Source: an uncultured Bacteroides sp. (GTDB lineage: Bacteria; Bacteroidota; Bacteroidia; Bacteroidales; Bacteroidaceae). Taken from it: a stretch of DNA of 63,475 nt. Position 1 is the stretch's first letter; every line of letters starts with the position of its first letter. Of this stretch, positions 35,207 through 42,818 are shown piece by piece. The position numbers were made by a program, and so were the translations under genes. Under the pieces are notes generated by a model that saw nothing but the letters and a program-made list of their open reading frames with translations, had not been told where the DNA came from and searched no databases. Location of the stretch: the NCBI GenBank assembly GCA_900544075.1, contig UQTJ01000018.1:1-63475 (forward strand), given 5' to 3'.

Positions 35207-35284
35207 GGGCTCTAAGTTCAGGTGGTGGAACACCCTGTACGAGTATTTACAGGGAGGTGACGGGTTCAAGTCTCGTAGAGCTCA
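35207..35284 (+). tRNA. tRNA-like cloverleaf 2, 12-nt anticodon loop
   Basis: Acceptor GGGCTCT/AGAGCTC (one G-T), D arm GTTC-AGGTGGTG-GAAC, anticodon stem CCCTG/CAGGG, 5-nt variable loop, T arm ACGGG-TTCAAGT-CTCGT, discriminator A. Everything is canonical except the anticodon loop, which has 12 nt (TACGAGTATTTA, 35238-35249) instead of 7, and A at position 8. Confidence 0.65.
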
Positions 35285-35359
35285 CTACTTACTGACGGCG
35301 GTCAGGAGTATTGCAAATGATGACTAAACAAGACCGCCCCACGCGTTGGGGTGGTACAT

Positions 35360-35513
35360 GGTATCGTGGCGGAATGGATAGACGCTGACAACTCTCAGTA
35401 GATTTGGTTACGATGTTATGAAAACGGGACATCAATGTAAAACGAATCATACCGTTCTACGCATCAGACGTGAAGATTGCCAAGCATTGCAGGTTCGAGC
35501 CCTGTCGGTACCA
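35360..35513 (+). tRNA. tRNA-Leu-like cloverleaf 3 with about 70-nt structured insertion
   Basis: Acceptor GGTATCG/CGGTACC, Leu-type D arm GCGGAATGGATAGACGC, T arm GCAGG-TTCGAGC-CCTGT, discriminator A. Between D and T arms there are 103 nt. Nested helices can form: CTGA/TCAG (35385-35388 with 35464-35467), GTAGA/TCTAC (35398-35402 with 35456-35460) and GATGT/ACATC with a 12-nt loop (35412-35433). No normal anticodon arm is found. Confidence 0.55.
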
Positions 35514-35571
35514 CAACCCATGTTGGTTTATGTAGTTTTAATGGTTCTGTGTAAATCCGAGAGTAGGGCGA

Positions 35572-35623
35572 AGATAGCGCAGGGATTCATCCGCACGGCA
35601 TCGGTTAGCCGTTGACTCTATCT
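35572..35623 (+). ncRNA. Structured segment inside the tRNA-like array
   Basis: AGATAG (35572-35577) pairs with CTATCT (35618-35623) and encloses hairpin ACGGC-8nt-GCCGT (35595-35612) and a GCG/CGC hairpin, a three-way junction. There is no T arm, so it is not called a tRNA. Confidence 0.35.
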
Positions 35624-35665
35624 GAAAGGTAACGCGAAATCGGATGCAGGGCTCTGTTTCTGGTT

Positions 35666-35738
35666 GCGGTGCTATTCCCGAATGGTAGCGGGATTACAAT
35701 ACCTGGTAACGATTGGGGTTCGATTCCCCAACACCGCA
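35666..35738 (+). tRNA. tRNA-like cloverleaf 4, short anticodon arm
   Basis: Acceptor GCGGTGC/ACACCGC (6 of 7), T8-A9, D arm TCCC-GAATGGTAGC-GGGA, T arm TGGGG-TTCGATT-CCCCA, discriminator A. The anticodon region forms only TTAC/GTAA with an 8-nt loop AATACCTG. Length 73 nt is normal, but the loop has no acceptable anticodon context (no purine at 37). Confidence 0.65.
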
Positions 35739-35743
35739 CATAA

Positions 35744-35822
35744 CACCTGTAACAGTTAGGCTGTCCCTAAGAGTATGGAAGGTTGATCTTTGTCGGGGAG
35801 GGTTCGATACCCTCACAGGTGG
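35744..35822 (+). tRNA. tRNA-like cloverleaf 5
   Basis: Acceptor CACCTGT/ACAGGTG (7 of 7), T arm GAGGG-TTCGATA-CCCTC, discriminator G. The D arm is reduced to CAG-TTAGG-CTG. 34 nt separate D and T arms, with at most a 3-bp CCT/AGG stem and 11-nt loop in place of the anticodon arm. It starts 5 bases after cloverleaf 4. Confidence 0.55.
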
Positions 35823-35844
35823 CTTGATAACAAAAGTTAAGGCG

Positions 35845-35939
35845 TAAAAATGGCGAAGTTTCTGATTGCATAACTTGCTTATCTGAACTAATTTTACAGA
35901 TGTAAAGAACTAAAAGTCAAACCATTAATACTGTAAACT
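35845..35939 (+). promoter_or_regulatory. Duplicated phage promoter/leader, copy A
   Basis: About 95 bp nearly identical to 42725-42818. Both start with AAAATGGCGAAGTTTCTG and contain ACTAAAAGTCAAAC before the start codon. Promoter: TTG (35866-35868), 20 bp, TAATTTTA (35889-35896). It drives the recombination block beginning at 35940. Confidence 0.7.
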
Positions 35940-36749
35940 ATGGCTGAAAGAAAAGCTAAAACAGAAGCTCCTGCAAATGTTCAGGAGGTACAAGAAACAA
36001 AAGTAGAGGAAGTGAAAGAGACACTTTCCGATAAGGTTGTAAATATAAGAACCTTGAAGGCAAATGAGATTGAATGCCGTATCGGTACAATCAACGAGAA
36101 AGGGTGTTCATTACTCCTTTACAAGGATGCCAGGGTGGACATGAGACTTCTTGATGAGGTTTTCGGTCCTATGAACTGGAAGAGAGACCATGAGGTCGTT
36201 AACGGAAACCTGTTCTGCACCATATCCATTTATGATGAGCAGAAAAAGGAATGGGTGAGTAAACAGGATGTCGGAACGGAATCCAACACCGAGAAGGAGA
36301 AAGGACAGGCTTCGGACGCTTTCAAGCGTGCAGGGTTCAACTGGGGGATAGGTCGAGAACTTTACTCGGCACCTTTCATCTGGGTTAAACTTGAGCCAAG
36401 CGAAATCAATAAGAACACTTCAGGTAGATGTTCTACCTATACCAAGTTCTCTGTAAGCGAAATCGAATATGACGAAAACAGAGAAGTAAGCAAGTGCGTG
36501 ATTGTGGACGGTGAAGGTAAGGAGAGATACAGATATCCTATACCTAAACAAAAGAAACAGCCTCAACAGGTTCAACAGAACAATCCCAATGTATTTACAG
36601 GTAAGCAGCTTAAGGAAGCTATTGCAGAGGTGAATGCTTGTCAGAGTAGGTATGCGATTAACGAAGTATGGAAAAAGTATTCAGTCCTTCAGCAGAATAT
36701 GGAGTTTAGAAATGCGACAATGGAAATGTGTAAAAAATATCCAGAATGA
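35940..36749 (+). CDS. Rad52/Rad22-like single-strand annealing protein
   Basis: The 269-residue protein has a charged N-terminal extension and then a core (about 30-185) with MNWKRDHEVVNGNLFC and the signature GQASDAFKRAGFNWGIGRELYSAPFI of Rad52-type phage annealing proteins. The tail is helical. It would anneal DNA strands in phage recombination together with the nuclease and SSB immediately downstream. Stop and next start overlap by 4 bases. Confidence 0.82.
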   Translation: MAERKAKTEAPANVQEVQETKVEEVKETLSDKVVNIRTLKANEIECRIGTINEKGCSLLLYKDARVDMRLLDEVFGPMNWKRDHEVVNGNLFCTISIYDEQKKEWVSKQDVGTESNTEKEKGQASDAFKRAGFNWGIGRELYSAPFIWVKLEPSEINKNTSGRCSTYTKFSVSEIEYDENREVSKCVIVDGEGKERYRYPIPKQKKQPQQVQQNNPNVFTGKQLKEAIAEVNACQSRYAINEVWKKYSVLQQNMEFRNATMEMCKKYPE

Positions 36750-37669
36750 TAGAATTAGTAAAATCAAATGTAGTTTTCAACGAAGAGAACCACACATATT
36801 TCCTGGGCGATAAGCAGCTGTCAGGAATAACGGGAATGATTAAAAGACAATTGTTTCCGGATAAGTATAAGGAAGTTCCTCAGCATATACTTGAACGTGC
36901 TGCAGAGAGAGGTACAAGAGTTCATCACGAATGCCAGTTTGTTGATACAACAGGATTTGAGCCTGAAAGTCAGGAAGCAATGAATTATCTGCTTCTTAGG
37001 ACTGGTGCAGGATATAAAACTCTTGCAAATGAATATACAGTATCCGATGGGGAAAACTTCGCTTCCAACATTGATTGCGTTTGGGAGAAGAATGAAAAGA
37101 TTGCTCTTGTAGATGTAAAGACAACCTATACACCAGATGAGGAGTATCTTGCATGGCAGTTGTCTATTTACGCATACTTTTTTGAACTATTGAACCCACA
37201 TCTTAAAGTAGATGCTTTGTTCGGTGTATGGCTTTATAATGAAAAGTCACGGCTTATTCCACTTGAACGTAAATCTGACGAGGAGGTCAAAAGGCTGTTG
37301 CAGTGTGAGATTGAAGGAACACGTTACCTTGATACTGAAACAGCACTTGAACACAAGCAGGATGAAGTACAGCTATTGCCAAAGGACGTGATAAACAAAT
37401 ATCTTGAAGCTGTTGCGGAAGTTGAGAGAATACAGCCCTTCATTGACGGTTTCAAGGATTCGTTGAAACGTGCTATGATTGAACACGATGTCAAGTCGTG
37501 GGACACAGGGTTATTGAAAGCTACCATAACACCTGCAGGCACGAAGAAAGCTTTCGATACAAAGAAGTTTCAATCGGATCATCCGGAGTTGTATAAACAA
37601 TATATCAAGGAGACCGAAACAGCAGCATCTATAAGAATTACATTAAGAAAGGAGGATACAAATGCTTAA
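36746..37669 (+). CDS. PD-(D/E)XK exonuclease (Cas4/RecB-like)
   Basis: The 307-residue protein has motifs GTRVHHECQF, SNIDCVWEKNEKIALVDVKTTY (catalytic D and D-x-K) and WQLSIYAYFFE, the RecB-type nuclease order. It partners the Rad52-like protein, as in other phage recombination pairs. It overlaps the ssb gene by 8 bases. Confidence 0.82.
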   Translation: MIELVKSNVVFNEENHTYFLGDKQLSGITGMIKRQLFPDKYKEVPQHILERAAERGTRVHHECQFVDTTGFEPESQEAMNYLLLRTGAGYKTLANEYTVSDGENFASNIDCVWEKNEKIALVDVKTTYTPDEEYLAWQLSIYAYFFELLNPHLKVDALFGVWLYNEKSRLIPLERKSDEEVKRLLQCEIEGTRYLDTETALEHKQDEVQLLPKDVINKYLEAVAEVERIQPFIDGFKDSLKRAMIEHDVKSWDTGLLKATITPAGTKKAFDTKKFQSDHPELYKQYIKETETAASIRITLRKEDTNA

Positions 37670-38138
37670 CAAGGTACAGTTAATCGGGCATCTTGGTAAG
37701 GACCCGGAAGTTAGAACGCTCGATGGCGGTTCTAAAGTCTGCCAGTTTACTCTGGCCACAACTGAAAAGGGTTATACATTACAGAATGGAACTCAGGTAC
37801 CGGACAGGACGGAGTGGCATAACATAGTGATGTGGAAAGGTCTTGCAGAGGTGGCGGAAAAATATCTTCACAAAGGAGATAAGATATACGTTGAGGGTAA
37901 GATAAGGACACGCAGCTATGAGGACAACAAGCAGATTAAACGCTCGATAACTGAGATATTCGTAGATAACATGGAAATGCTTGTAGTCAAACAACCACAG
38001 CAAGTACAGCAACCGCCTGTTCAGCAGCCTCAACCGCAATACCAGCCACCACAGTACACACAGCAGCCGCAGTATCAGCAGTTCCCACCCAATGTAGATG
38101 GCGACGGGCTTCCATTTCCACCACCACCATATAGATAA
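37662..38138 (+). CDS. ssb: Single-stranded DNA-binding protein
   Basis: The 158-residue protein carries an N-terminal OB fold (MLNKVQLIGHLGKDPEVR, WHNIVMWKGLAEVAEKYL, KGDKIYVEGKI). A Gln/Pro-rich linker and a DGDGLPFPPPPYR end follow. The usual acidic DLPF tip is present but followed by a PPPPYR tail, so binding of host SSB partners may differ. It belongs to the recombination block. Confidence 0.92.
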   Translation: MLNKVQLIGHLGKDPEVRTLDGGSKVCQFTLATTEKGYTLQNGTQVPDRTEWHNIVMWKGLAEVAEKYLHKGDKIYVEGKIRTRSYEDNKQIKRSITEIFVDNMEMLVVKQPQQVQQPPVQQPQPQYQPPQYTQQPQYQQFPPNVDGDGLPFPPPPYR

Positions 38139-38140
38139 TC

Positions 38141-38596
38141 ATGGAAGCTACGATAATCAAAAAGGACGGGAAGGCTACAATGGATAAGGATTTCAATTTC
38201 ATGCTTAGCCTTCTCCGCAATGGTGAGTACACTCTAACAATCAAGAGAAAGACTAAACCGAGAACACTCGACCAAAACGCACTAATGTGGATGTGGTTCA
38301 GATGTGTGGGTGGTGCCTTGCGTGAGTTCACAGGTGAAGCGTACTGGAGTACAAAGGAAGGAGTTGAAACCATACATGACTTGTACTGTAAAAAGTTCCT
38401 TACAAAGATGGTTGTTACTCCGAAGGGTGAGACTACGGAACTTGCAAGAGGAACGAAGAATCTCAGCACAATGGAAATGTCCCATTTCCTCGAAGCTGTC
38501 AAAACAGATATTATGACAGAATATGGTATTCAGTTACCATTACCAACCGACAAATATTATTCGGCATTCGCAGCCGAGTACGAAAACAAATATTAA
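38141..38596 (+). CDS. NinB-like recombination protein
   Basis: The 151-residue protein has KTKPRTLDQNALMWMWFRCVGGALREF near residue 40, like the RTxxQNxxxH-type region of NinB/Orf family proteins. The C-terminus is YGIQLPLPTDKYYSAFAAEYE. It sits 2 bases after ssb. Assignment is by motif resemblance and position. Confidence 0.6.
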   Translation: MEATIIKKDGKATMDKDFNFMLSLLRNGEYTLTIKRKTKPRTLDQNALMWMWFRCVGGALREFTGEAYWSTKEGVETIHDLYCKKFLTKMVVTPKGETTELARGTKNLSTMEMSHFLEAVKTDIMTEYGIQLPLPTDKYYSAFAAEYENKY

Positions 38597-38598
38597 AT

Positions 38599-39282
38599 AT
38601 GGCAATAATTAAAGATTACGAACCGGAAGAATTGCAATTCGTTCTTCCGGAGGCAGTCAAGGAACAGTTTCCTTTGGAACTGCAGTTTGAGAATGTGGAA
38701 AGTGAGAAAGACATCTTGAAAGCGGTAAACGAGCATTTCAATGCTCTGTTCCCGGAAAACGAGATGGCAACACGCTACATGGATGATGTAGAGAAATCTG
38801 ATTTGCGTGGCAAGTATTGTAAAATTGTCGAACAGGATCTTCCGAAAGCTGAGGATGCTTTATTGAATGCGAAGGAAGAAGCCAAGCGTATCAAGTCTGA
38901 TGCAGAAGAAAGGCTTAACTCCTTGCATAAGCAAGTCAATGACTATGCAGCCAAGGTTCAGGAAGGTACGGAAGAAAAACAGTTGCCGGCAACCAAGACA
39001 TTCCGTATAGCATTGAACGGTTATTTCCTATACTATGCAATACTGAATGGTAAGGTTAGGCTTGCTAAGGCTAATAAGATACCTCCATACGACAAATCAT
39101 CTTTGTGGGCTCAAGAAGATAAGAACAGGGTTGCAATGATGGAACTGTTCGGTCTTGATTTTCCTGCTCCGGAGAAACCTTCTGATGAAGAGTTTGACGA
39201 AGAACATGACATGCTTCCAGACAACGATGATGGAGAAGTGATGGGAGAGGAAGAATTCAATGAAACTGTAGGGGATGAGTAG
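38599..39282 (+). CDS. Hypothetical phage protein with coiled coil
   Basis: The 227-residue protein has a helical, charged middle (about 90-130, KEEAKRIKSDAEERLNSLHK) and a very acidic C-terminus (DEEFDEEHDMLPDNDDGEV). It overlaps the next gene by 8 bases. I do not recognise a family. It is probably part of the replication/recombination block. Confidence 0.7.
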   Translation: MAIIKDYEPEELQFVLPEAVKEQFPLELQFENVESEKDILKAVNEHFNALFPENEMATRYMDDVEKSDLRGKYCKIVEQDLPKAEDALLNAKEEAKRIKSDAEERLNSLHKQVNDYAAKVQEGTEEKQLPATKTFRIALNGYFLYYAILNGKVRLAKANKIPPYDKSSLWAQEDKNRVAMMELFGLDFPAPEKPSDEEFDEEHDMLPDNDDGEVMGEEEFNETVGDE

Positions 39283-39544
39283 ATTACAGCATAAGCGTGG
39301 CCGCAAATCCAATTATGCACGTTCGCTTAACAATCCATATTGGGAAAAGGTTGCAAGGAATGTGAGGTTAAGGGATGGGCATAATTGGATTTGCGGTTCA
39401 CGCTATCCTTTGGAAGTGCATCACAAACGATATAAGGTAAATGGTGTTTCAATTGTTGGAAATGAACTTGAACACCTTGATTGCCTTGTCACTCTGTGCG
39501 CTTCCTGTCACGAAAAAGTTCATAAAGGAATAATCAGAATATGA
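39275..39544 (+). CDS. HNH endonuclease-like protein
   Basis: The 89-residue protein has the HNH layout: LEVHHKRYKVNG then LVTLCASCHEKVHKG, with a Cys pair for zinc. It is short and basic. It overlaps the preceding gene and the helicase start (4 bases). It may act in recombination or DNA processing. Confidence 0.75.
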   Translation: MSRLQHKRGRKSNYARSLNNPYWEKVARNVRLRDGHNWICGSRYPLEVHHKRYKVNGVSIVGNELEHLDCLVTLCASCHEKVHKGIIRI

Positions 39545-40698
39545 AGTTTCAATTAAGAGATTATCAGCAGAATGCCAGTAATGCAGCCATATCACATTAT
39601 AGGTTGAAAGGTGGAAAGAACTATCTTATGGTGTTGCCTACCGGTGCAGGAAAAAGCCTCATCATAGCTGATATTGCAGCGAGATTGAACGAACCTTTGC
39701 TGGTATTTCAGCCTAATAAGGAAATCCTGGAACAGAATTTTGCCAAGCTGCAGACATACGGAATCATTGATGCCGGGTGTTATTCTGCATCAGTCAAGAG
39801 AAAGGATATTTGCAGGATAACATTCGCAACAATTAAGAGTGTTCACAACCACCTTAAAGAGTTCAATCATTTCAAGTATGTGCTCATAGATGAATGTCAT
39901 AATGTGAATGCTGCCGCCGGTATGTACGCAGACTTTTTTGCAGCTGCTGAAAGAAGGGTGATAGGGCTTACTGCTACTCCTTACAGGTTATGCAGTACGA
40001 TGAACGGCTCGATGCTTAAATTCCTCACAAGAACACGGCCGAGGGTATTCAGTGATGTGATATACTATTGTCAGGTCAGCGAACTCCTTGCAAGGGGCTT
40101 CCTTACCAAACTGAAATATTACGACTTGACAAGAATTGAACTCGTGAATGTCAGAAGGAATTCTACCGGTGCAGACTTCGATGACAGAAGTCTTTCCAAG
40201 GAATTTGAAAGGGTGGACCTGTACGGTTATCTTATCAGCATGGTCAGAAGGTTACTGGCTCCCAAGAGTGGAATACCGAGACGTGGAATACTGGTATTCA
40301 CAAGGTTTGTCAAAGAAGCTGAGATGCTTGCTTGTGAGATACCTGACAGTGCTGTCGTAAGTGGTGAAACTCCGATGAAGGAACGCGAAAGAATTCTGTC
40401 TGAATTTAAAGCAGGTAAGATAAAGGTTGTAGCCAATTGCGGTGTACTTACTACAGGATTTGATTATCCGGAACTGGATACAATCGTTCTTTGCAGGCCA
40501 ACGATGTCGCTGGCATTGTATTACCAGATGATAGGTCGTGTTATACGACCATATCCAGGGAAAGAAGGGTGGGTAGTTGACCTGTGCGGAAACATTAAAA
40601 CATTCGGTAAGGTTGAGGATCTGAGGATAGAACAGCCTGAGAAAGGTAAATGGATGGTGAAAACCAACGGAAAACAATTAACCAATGTAATACTATAG
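39541..40698 (+). CDS. Superfamily 2 DEAD/DEAH helicase
   Basis: The 385-residue protein has a Q-motif-like start (LRDYQQNASNAA), motif I PTGAGKS, motif II DECHN, motif III TATPYR, motif V-like TTGFDYPELD and motif VI QMIGRVIRP. It is likely the phage DNA helicase of the replication block, similar in size to UvsW/RadD-type helicases. Confidence 0.88.
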   Translation: MKFQLRDYQQNASNAAISHYRLKGGKNYLMVLPTGAGKSLIIADIAARLNEPLLVFQPNKEILEQNFAKLQTYGIIDAGCYSASVKRKDICRITFATIKSVHNHLKEFNHFKYVLIDECHNVNAAAGMYADFFAAAERRVIGLTATPYRLCSTMNGSMLKFLTRTRPRVFSDVIYYCQVSELLARGFLTKLKYYDLTRIELVNVRRNSTGADFDDRSLSKEFERVDLYGYLISMVRRLLAPKSGIPRRGILVFTRFVKEAEMLACEIPDSAVVSGETPMKERERILSEFKAGKIKVVANCGVLTTGFDYPELDTIVLCRPTMSLALYYQMIGRVIRPYPGKEGWVVDLCGNIKTFGKVEDLRIEQPEKGKWMVKTNGKQLTNVIL

Positions 40699-40701
40699 CT
40701 T

Positions 40702-41055
40702 ATGTATGTAATTAGAGGACAGATACCAAGCAAAAGTAACTGTTATAAGATAGTCAATATCAATGGCCATGCAAAGCTGGCGAAACAGAAGGTACTTACT
40801 GAATACGAGAAGAACTTCTATATCCAATGTCCGGAACGTGGGCGAATGGTCAAGGGGTATTTCAAGTTGGTTGCCAAGATTTATTATTCCAGTAATCGTC
40901 CGGACTTGGATAATTCATTGAAGATATTACTTGACTGCCTGCAGTTGACTAAGACTATAGAGAATGACAGATACTGTACACACATAGACATTCAGAAGTT
41001 CATTGACAAGAAAGAGCCGAGAATTGAATATGAGGTGATACCGATAGAGTTTTAG
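40702..41055 (+). CDS. RusA-like Holliday junction resolvase
   Basis: The 117-residue protein begins MYVIRGQIPSKSNCYKIV and has the RusA hallmark RPDLDNSLKILLDCLQ with conserved Asp residues, then NDRYCTHIDIQKF. Length fits RusA (about 120). It resolves branched DNA during recombination or packaging. Confidence 0.82.
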   Translation: MYVIRGQIPSKSNCYKIVNINGHAKLAKQKVLTEYEKNFYIQCPERGRMVKGYFKLVAKIYYSSNRPDLDNSLKILLDCLQLTKTIENDRYCTHIDIQKFIDKKEPRIEYEVIPIEF

Positions 41056-41064
41056 GAGGTGGTT

Positions 41065-41988
41065 ATGGAAAAGAAACAAAGCTATTTCTCCCATGATAGT
41101 AATGCTCGTAATTCCGAGAAGCTGATACGTTTGAGAATGCGGCACAAGGCTGCCGGATATGGTGTCTATTTTATGATACTCGAAAGGCTTCGTGAGGAAC
41201 CAAATTACATGAGTGTCAAAGATTATAATGTTATAGCCTTTGACCTTCGTGAAGATGCCTCACTTATTAAGTCAGTCGTAGAGGATTTTGGGTTATTTGT
41301 CTTTACCGAAGATGGTAAGTACTTCTACTCCGAAAGTTTCTCACGCAGGATGGGTATAAAAGATGATGAAAAGGCTAAACGGTCGGAAGCAGGAAAGAAA
41401 GGCATGGCAAGGAGATGGGCGCATGCTGAGAAATCGGCTGAAAATCCGTCAGAAAATAACACTGTTATAACAATGTTATCAGAAAACGATAACAATAGTG
41501 TAACAACGGTCGAAAATTCCATAACAAGTAAAGTAAAGAAAAGTAAAGTAAAGAATAATAAAGAAAAATCTCCTAAAGGAGATACAAAGAAAGACGAGCT
41601 TTCTTTGCCTACTCCTGTCAAGAACGAGCCAGTAGATTTTGTCGGGTTACAATCATACTTCAACGAAACTTTCAAGGGTAAACTGCCCATGGTAGCTAAC
41701 ATGACGGAAGCAAGACGTAAGGCTGTCAAGGCACGGATAGCTGAGTATGACAAGAACACAGTATTCCTGGTTCTGCAGAAAGTATTAGCCAGTCCGTTCC
41801 TTCTCGGATGCAATGACCGAAACTGGAAATGTGACTTCGATTGGATATTCAAAGCAGCAAACTTCACAAAAATTCTGGAGGGAAATTATGACGAAAAACG
41901 AAATAGCAATACAGCAAGCGGCAGAAAAGCGACAGTTAGCCGTCTTACAGACCTCGCCGAAGCAATACTTACAGGCGATGAGACCTAA
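41065..41988 (+). CDS. DUF4373 / Lin1244-Lin1753-type replication protein
   Basis: About 308 residues from ATG 41065, with AGGAGG 6 bases upstream; the GTG at 41059 lies inside that ribosome site. The N-terminal domain (KQSYFSHDSNARNSEKLIRLRM, then GYGVYFMILERL) is the winged-helix type found in phage replication organisers. A linker and C-terminal helical domain (about 195-290) follow. The 3' end overlaps the next gene by 101 bases. Confidence 0.78.
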   Translation: MEKKQSYFSHDSNARNSEKLIRLRMRHKAAGYGVYFMILERLREEPNYMSVKDYNVIAFDLREDASLIKSVVEDFGLFVFTEDGKYFYSESFSRRMGIKDDEKAKRSEAGKKGMARRWAHAEKSAENPSENNTVITMLSENDNNSVTTVENSITSKVKKSKVKNNKEKSPKGDTKKDELSLPTPVKNEPVDFVGLQSYFNETFKGKLPMVANMTEARRKAVKARIAEYDKNTVFLVLQKVLASPFLLGCNDRNWKCDFDWIFKAANFTKILEGNYDEKRNSNTASGRKATVSRLTDLAEAILTGDET

Positions 41989-42550
41989 GAGCGTTGATGA
42001 TGTGTTTGCATCATCAGAACCGGCACTCGCTATGGTAGATAAGGAACTCGGAAGAAACCGTGCAAGGGCGATTGTCGTGATACTGCTGTCAGAGGTTGTC
42101 GGTTTTTTCAATGCGTCAAACACGATGAATGATGCTCAAGTAGCTATTACTACAGACCTTATCATCGAGGAATACCCATACTTCAAGATTGATGATTTGA
42201 AGCTGGCTTTCCGTAATGGCATGAAAGGAAGGTATGGAGAGATATATAACCGTCTGGATGGTTCTGTTATCATGCGATGGCTTAAGCAGTACAATCAGGA
42301 ACGGTGCGCCAAAGCTGATATCGCATCATTCAACGAACATAAGGACCGTATCGAAGAAGAAAAAACAGGACTATTTTACGATGAATACCGTAAGCAACTG
42401 AAAGAACTCGCTTCTCAAGGCAATACAGACGCACAGGAAGCACTTCGAAGGTCAGACGAAGTATTACACTTCATGAAGAAGAAAAGTCTGGAAAAGCAAA
42501 AGAAACAGCTTGAGGAATATGAGCGTAAACTTGCAGGTAAAGGAATTTGA
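41888..42550 (+). CDS. Hypothetical replication-associated protein
   Basis: 220 residues from ATG 41888, preceded by GGAGGGAAATT, an unusually strong ribosome site for this organism that decides the start. A helical C-terminus has a KKKSLEKQKKQLEEYERK coiled coil. Position after a replication-organiser protein suggests a helicase loader, but no ATPase motif is seen. It overlaps the gene before by 101 bases and the next by 32. Confidence 0.7.
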   Translation: MTKNEIAIQQAAEKRQLAVLQTSPKQYLQAMRPKSVDDVFASSEPALAMVDKELGRNRARAIVVILLSEVVGFFNASNTMNDAQVAITTDLIIEEYPYFKIDDLKLAFRNGMKGRYGEIYNRLDGSVIMRWLKQYNQERCAKADIASFNEHKDRIEEEKTGLFYDEYRKQLKELASQGNTDAQEALRRSDEVLHFMKKKSLEKQKKQLEEYERKLAGKGI

Positions 42551-42728
42551 AATAAAATTCAACAAAAAAGGGATGCAAAGGAAAGAATACATCTGCGAGA
42601 AATTCGGATGGAAGCACGTGCATCTTACTGTTAACGGTCATTGCTTAGTCAGGGTTAAATCTACAGACCTGGAAGTCTTTGAAGAAACTGCGAACAGGCA
42701 TTTCATATCAATCATAAAAAGGCTGTAA
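42519..42728 (+). CDS. Small hypothetical phage protein
   Basis: 69 residues from ATG 42519 (MSVNLQVKEFEIKFNKKG), overlapping the 3' end of the previous gene in another frame. The pattern FGWKHVHLTVNGHCLVRVKS suggests a compact beta protein. Its stop lies inside the duplicated promoter copy B. Function unknown. Confidence 0.6.
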   Translation: MSVNLQVKEFEIKFNKKGMQRKEYICEKFGWKHVHLTVNGHCLVRVKSTDLEVFEETANRHFISIIKRL

Positions 42729-42818
42729 AATGGCGAAGTTTCTGTTTGCAAAACTTGTCATTCTGAACTATCTTTACTGATGTTAAATACTAAAAGTCAA
42801 ACTATTAAATATAAAATT
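42725..42818 (+). promoter_or_regulatory. Duplicated phage promoter/leader, copy B
   Basis: Near-copy of 35845-35939. Promoter: TTTG (42745-42748), 20 bp, TATCTTTA (42769-42776), identical geometry to copy A. It drives the ParB-like gene. Confidence 0.7.

Noticed and set aside
35418..35615. 65-codon plus-strand frame in the tRNA-like array
   Set aside because: Lies within cloverleaf 3 and structured RNA; codon use is not protein-like.
35524..35665. Sixth tRNA in the array
   Set aside because: No T arm or acceptor pair could be found, only a three-way-junction fold; listed as a structured segment instead.
42780..42818. Longer N-terminus for the ParB-like protein
   Set aside because: The extra codons run through the duplicated leader; the ATG at 42819 matches the arrangement at 35940.
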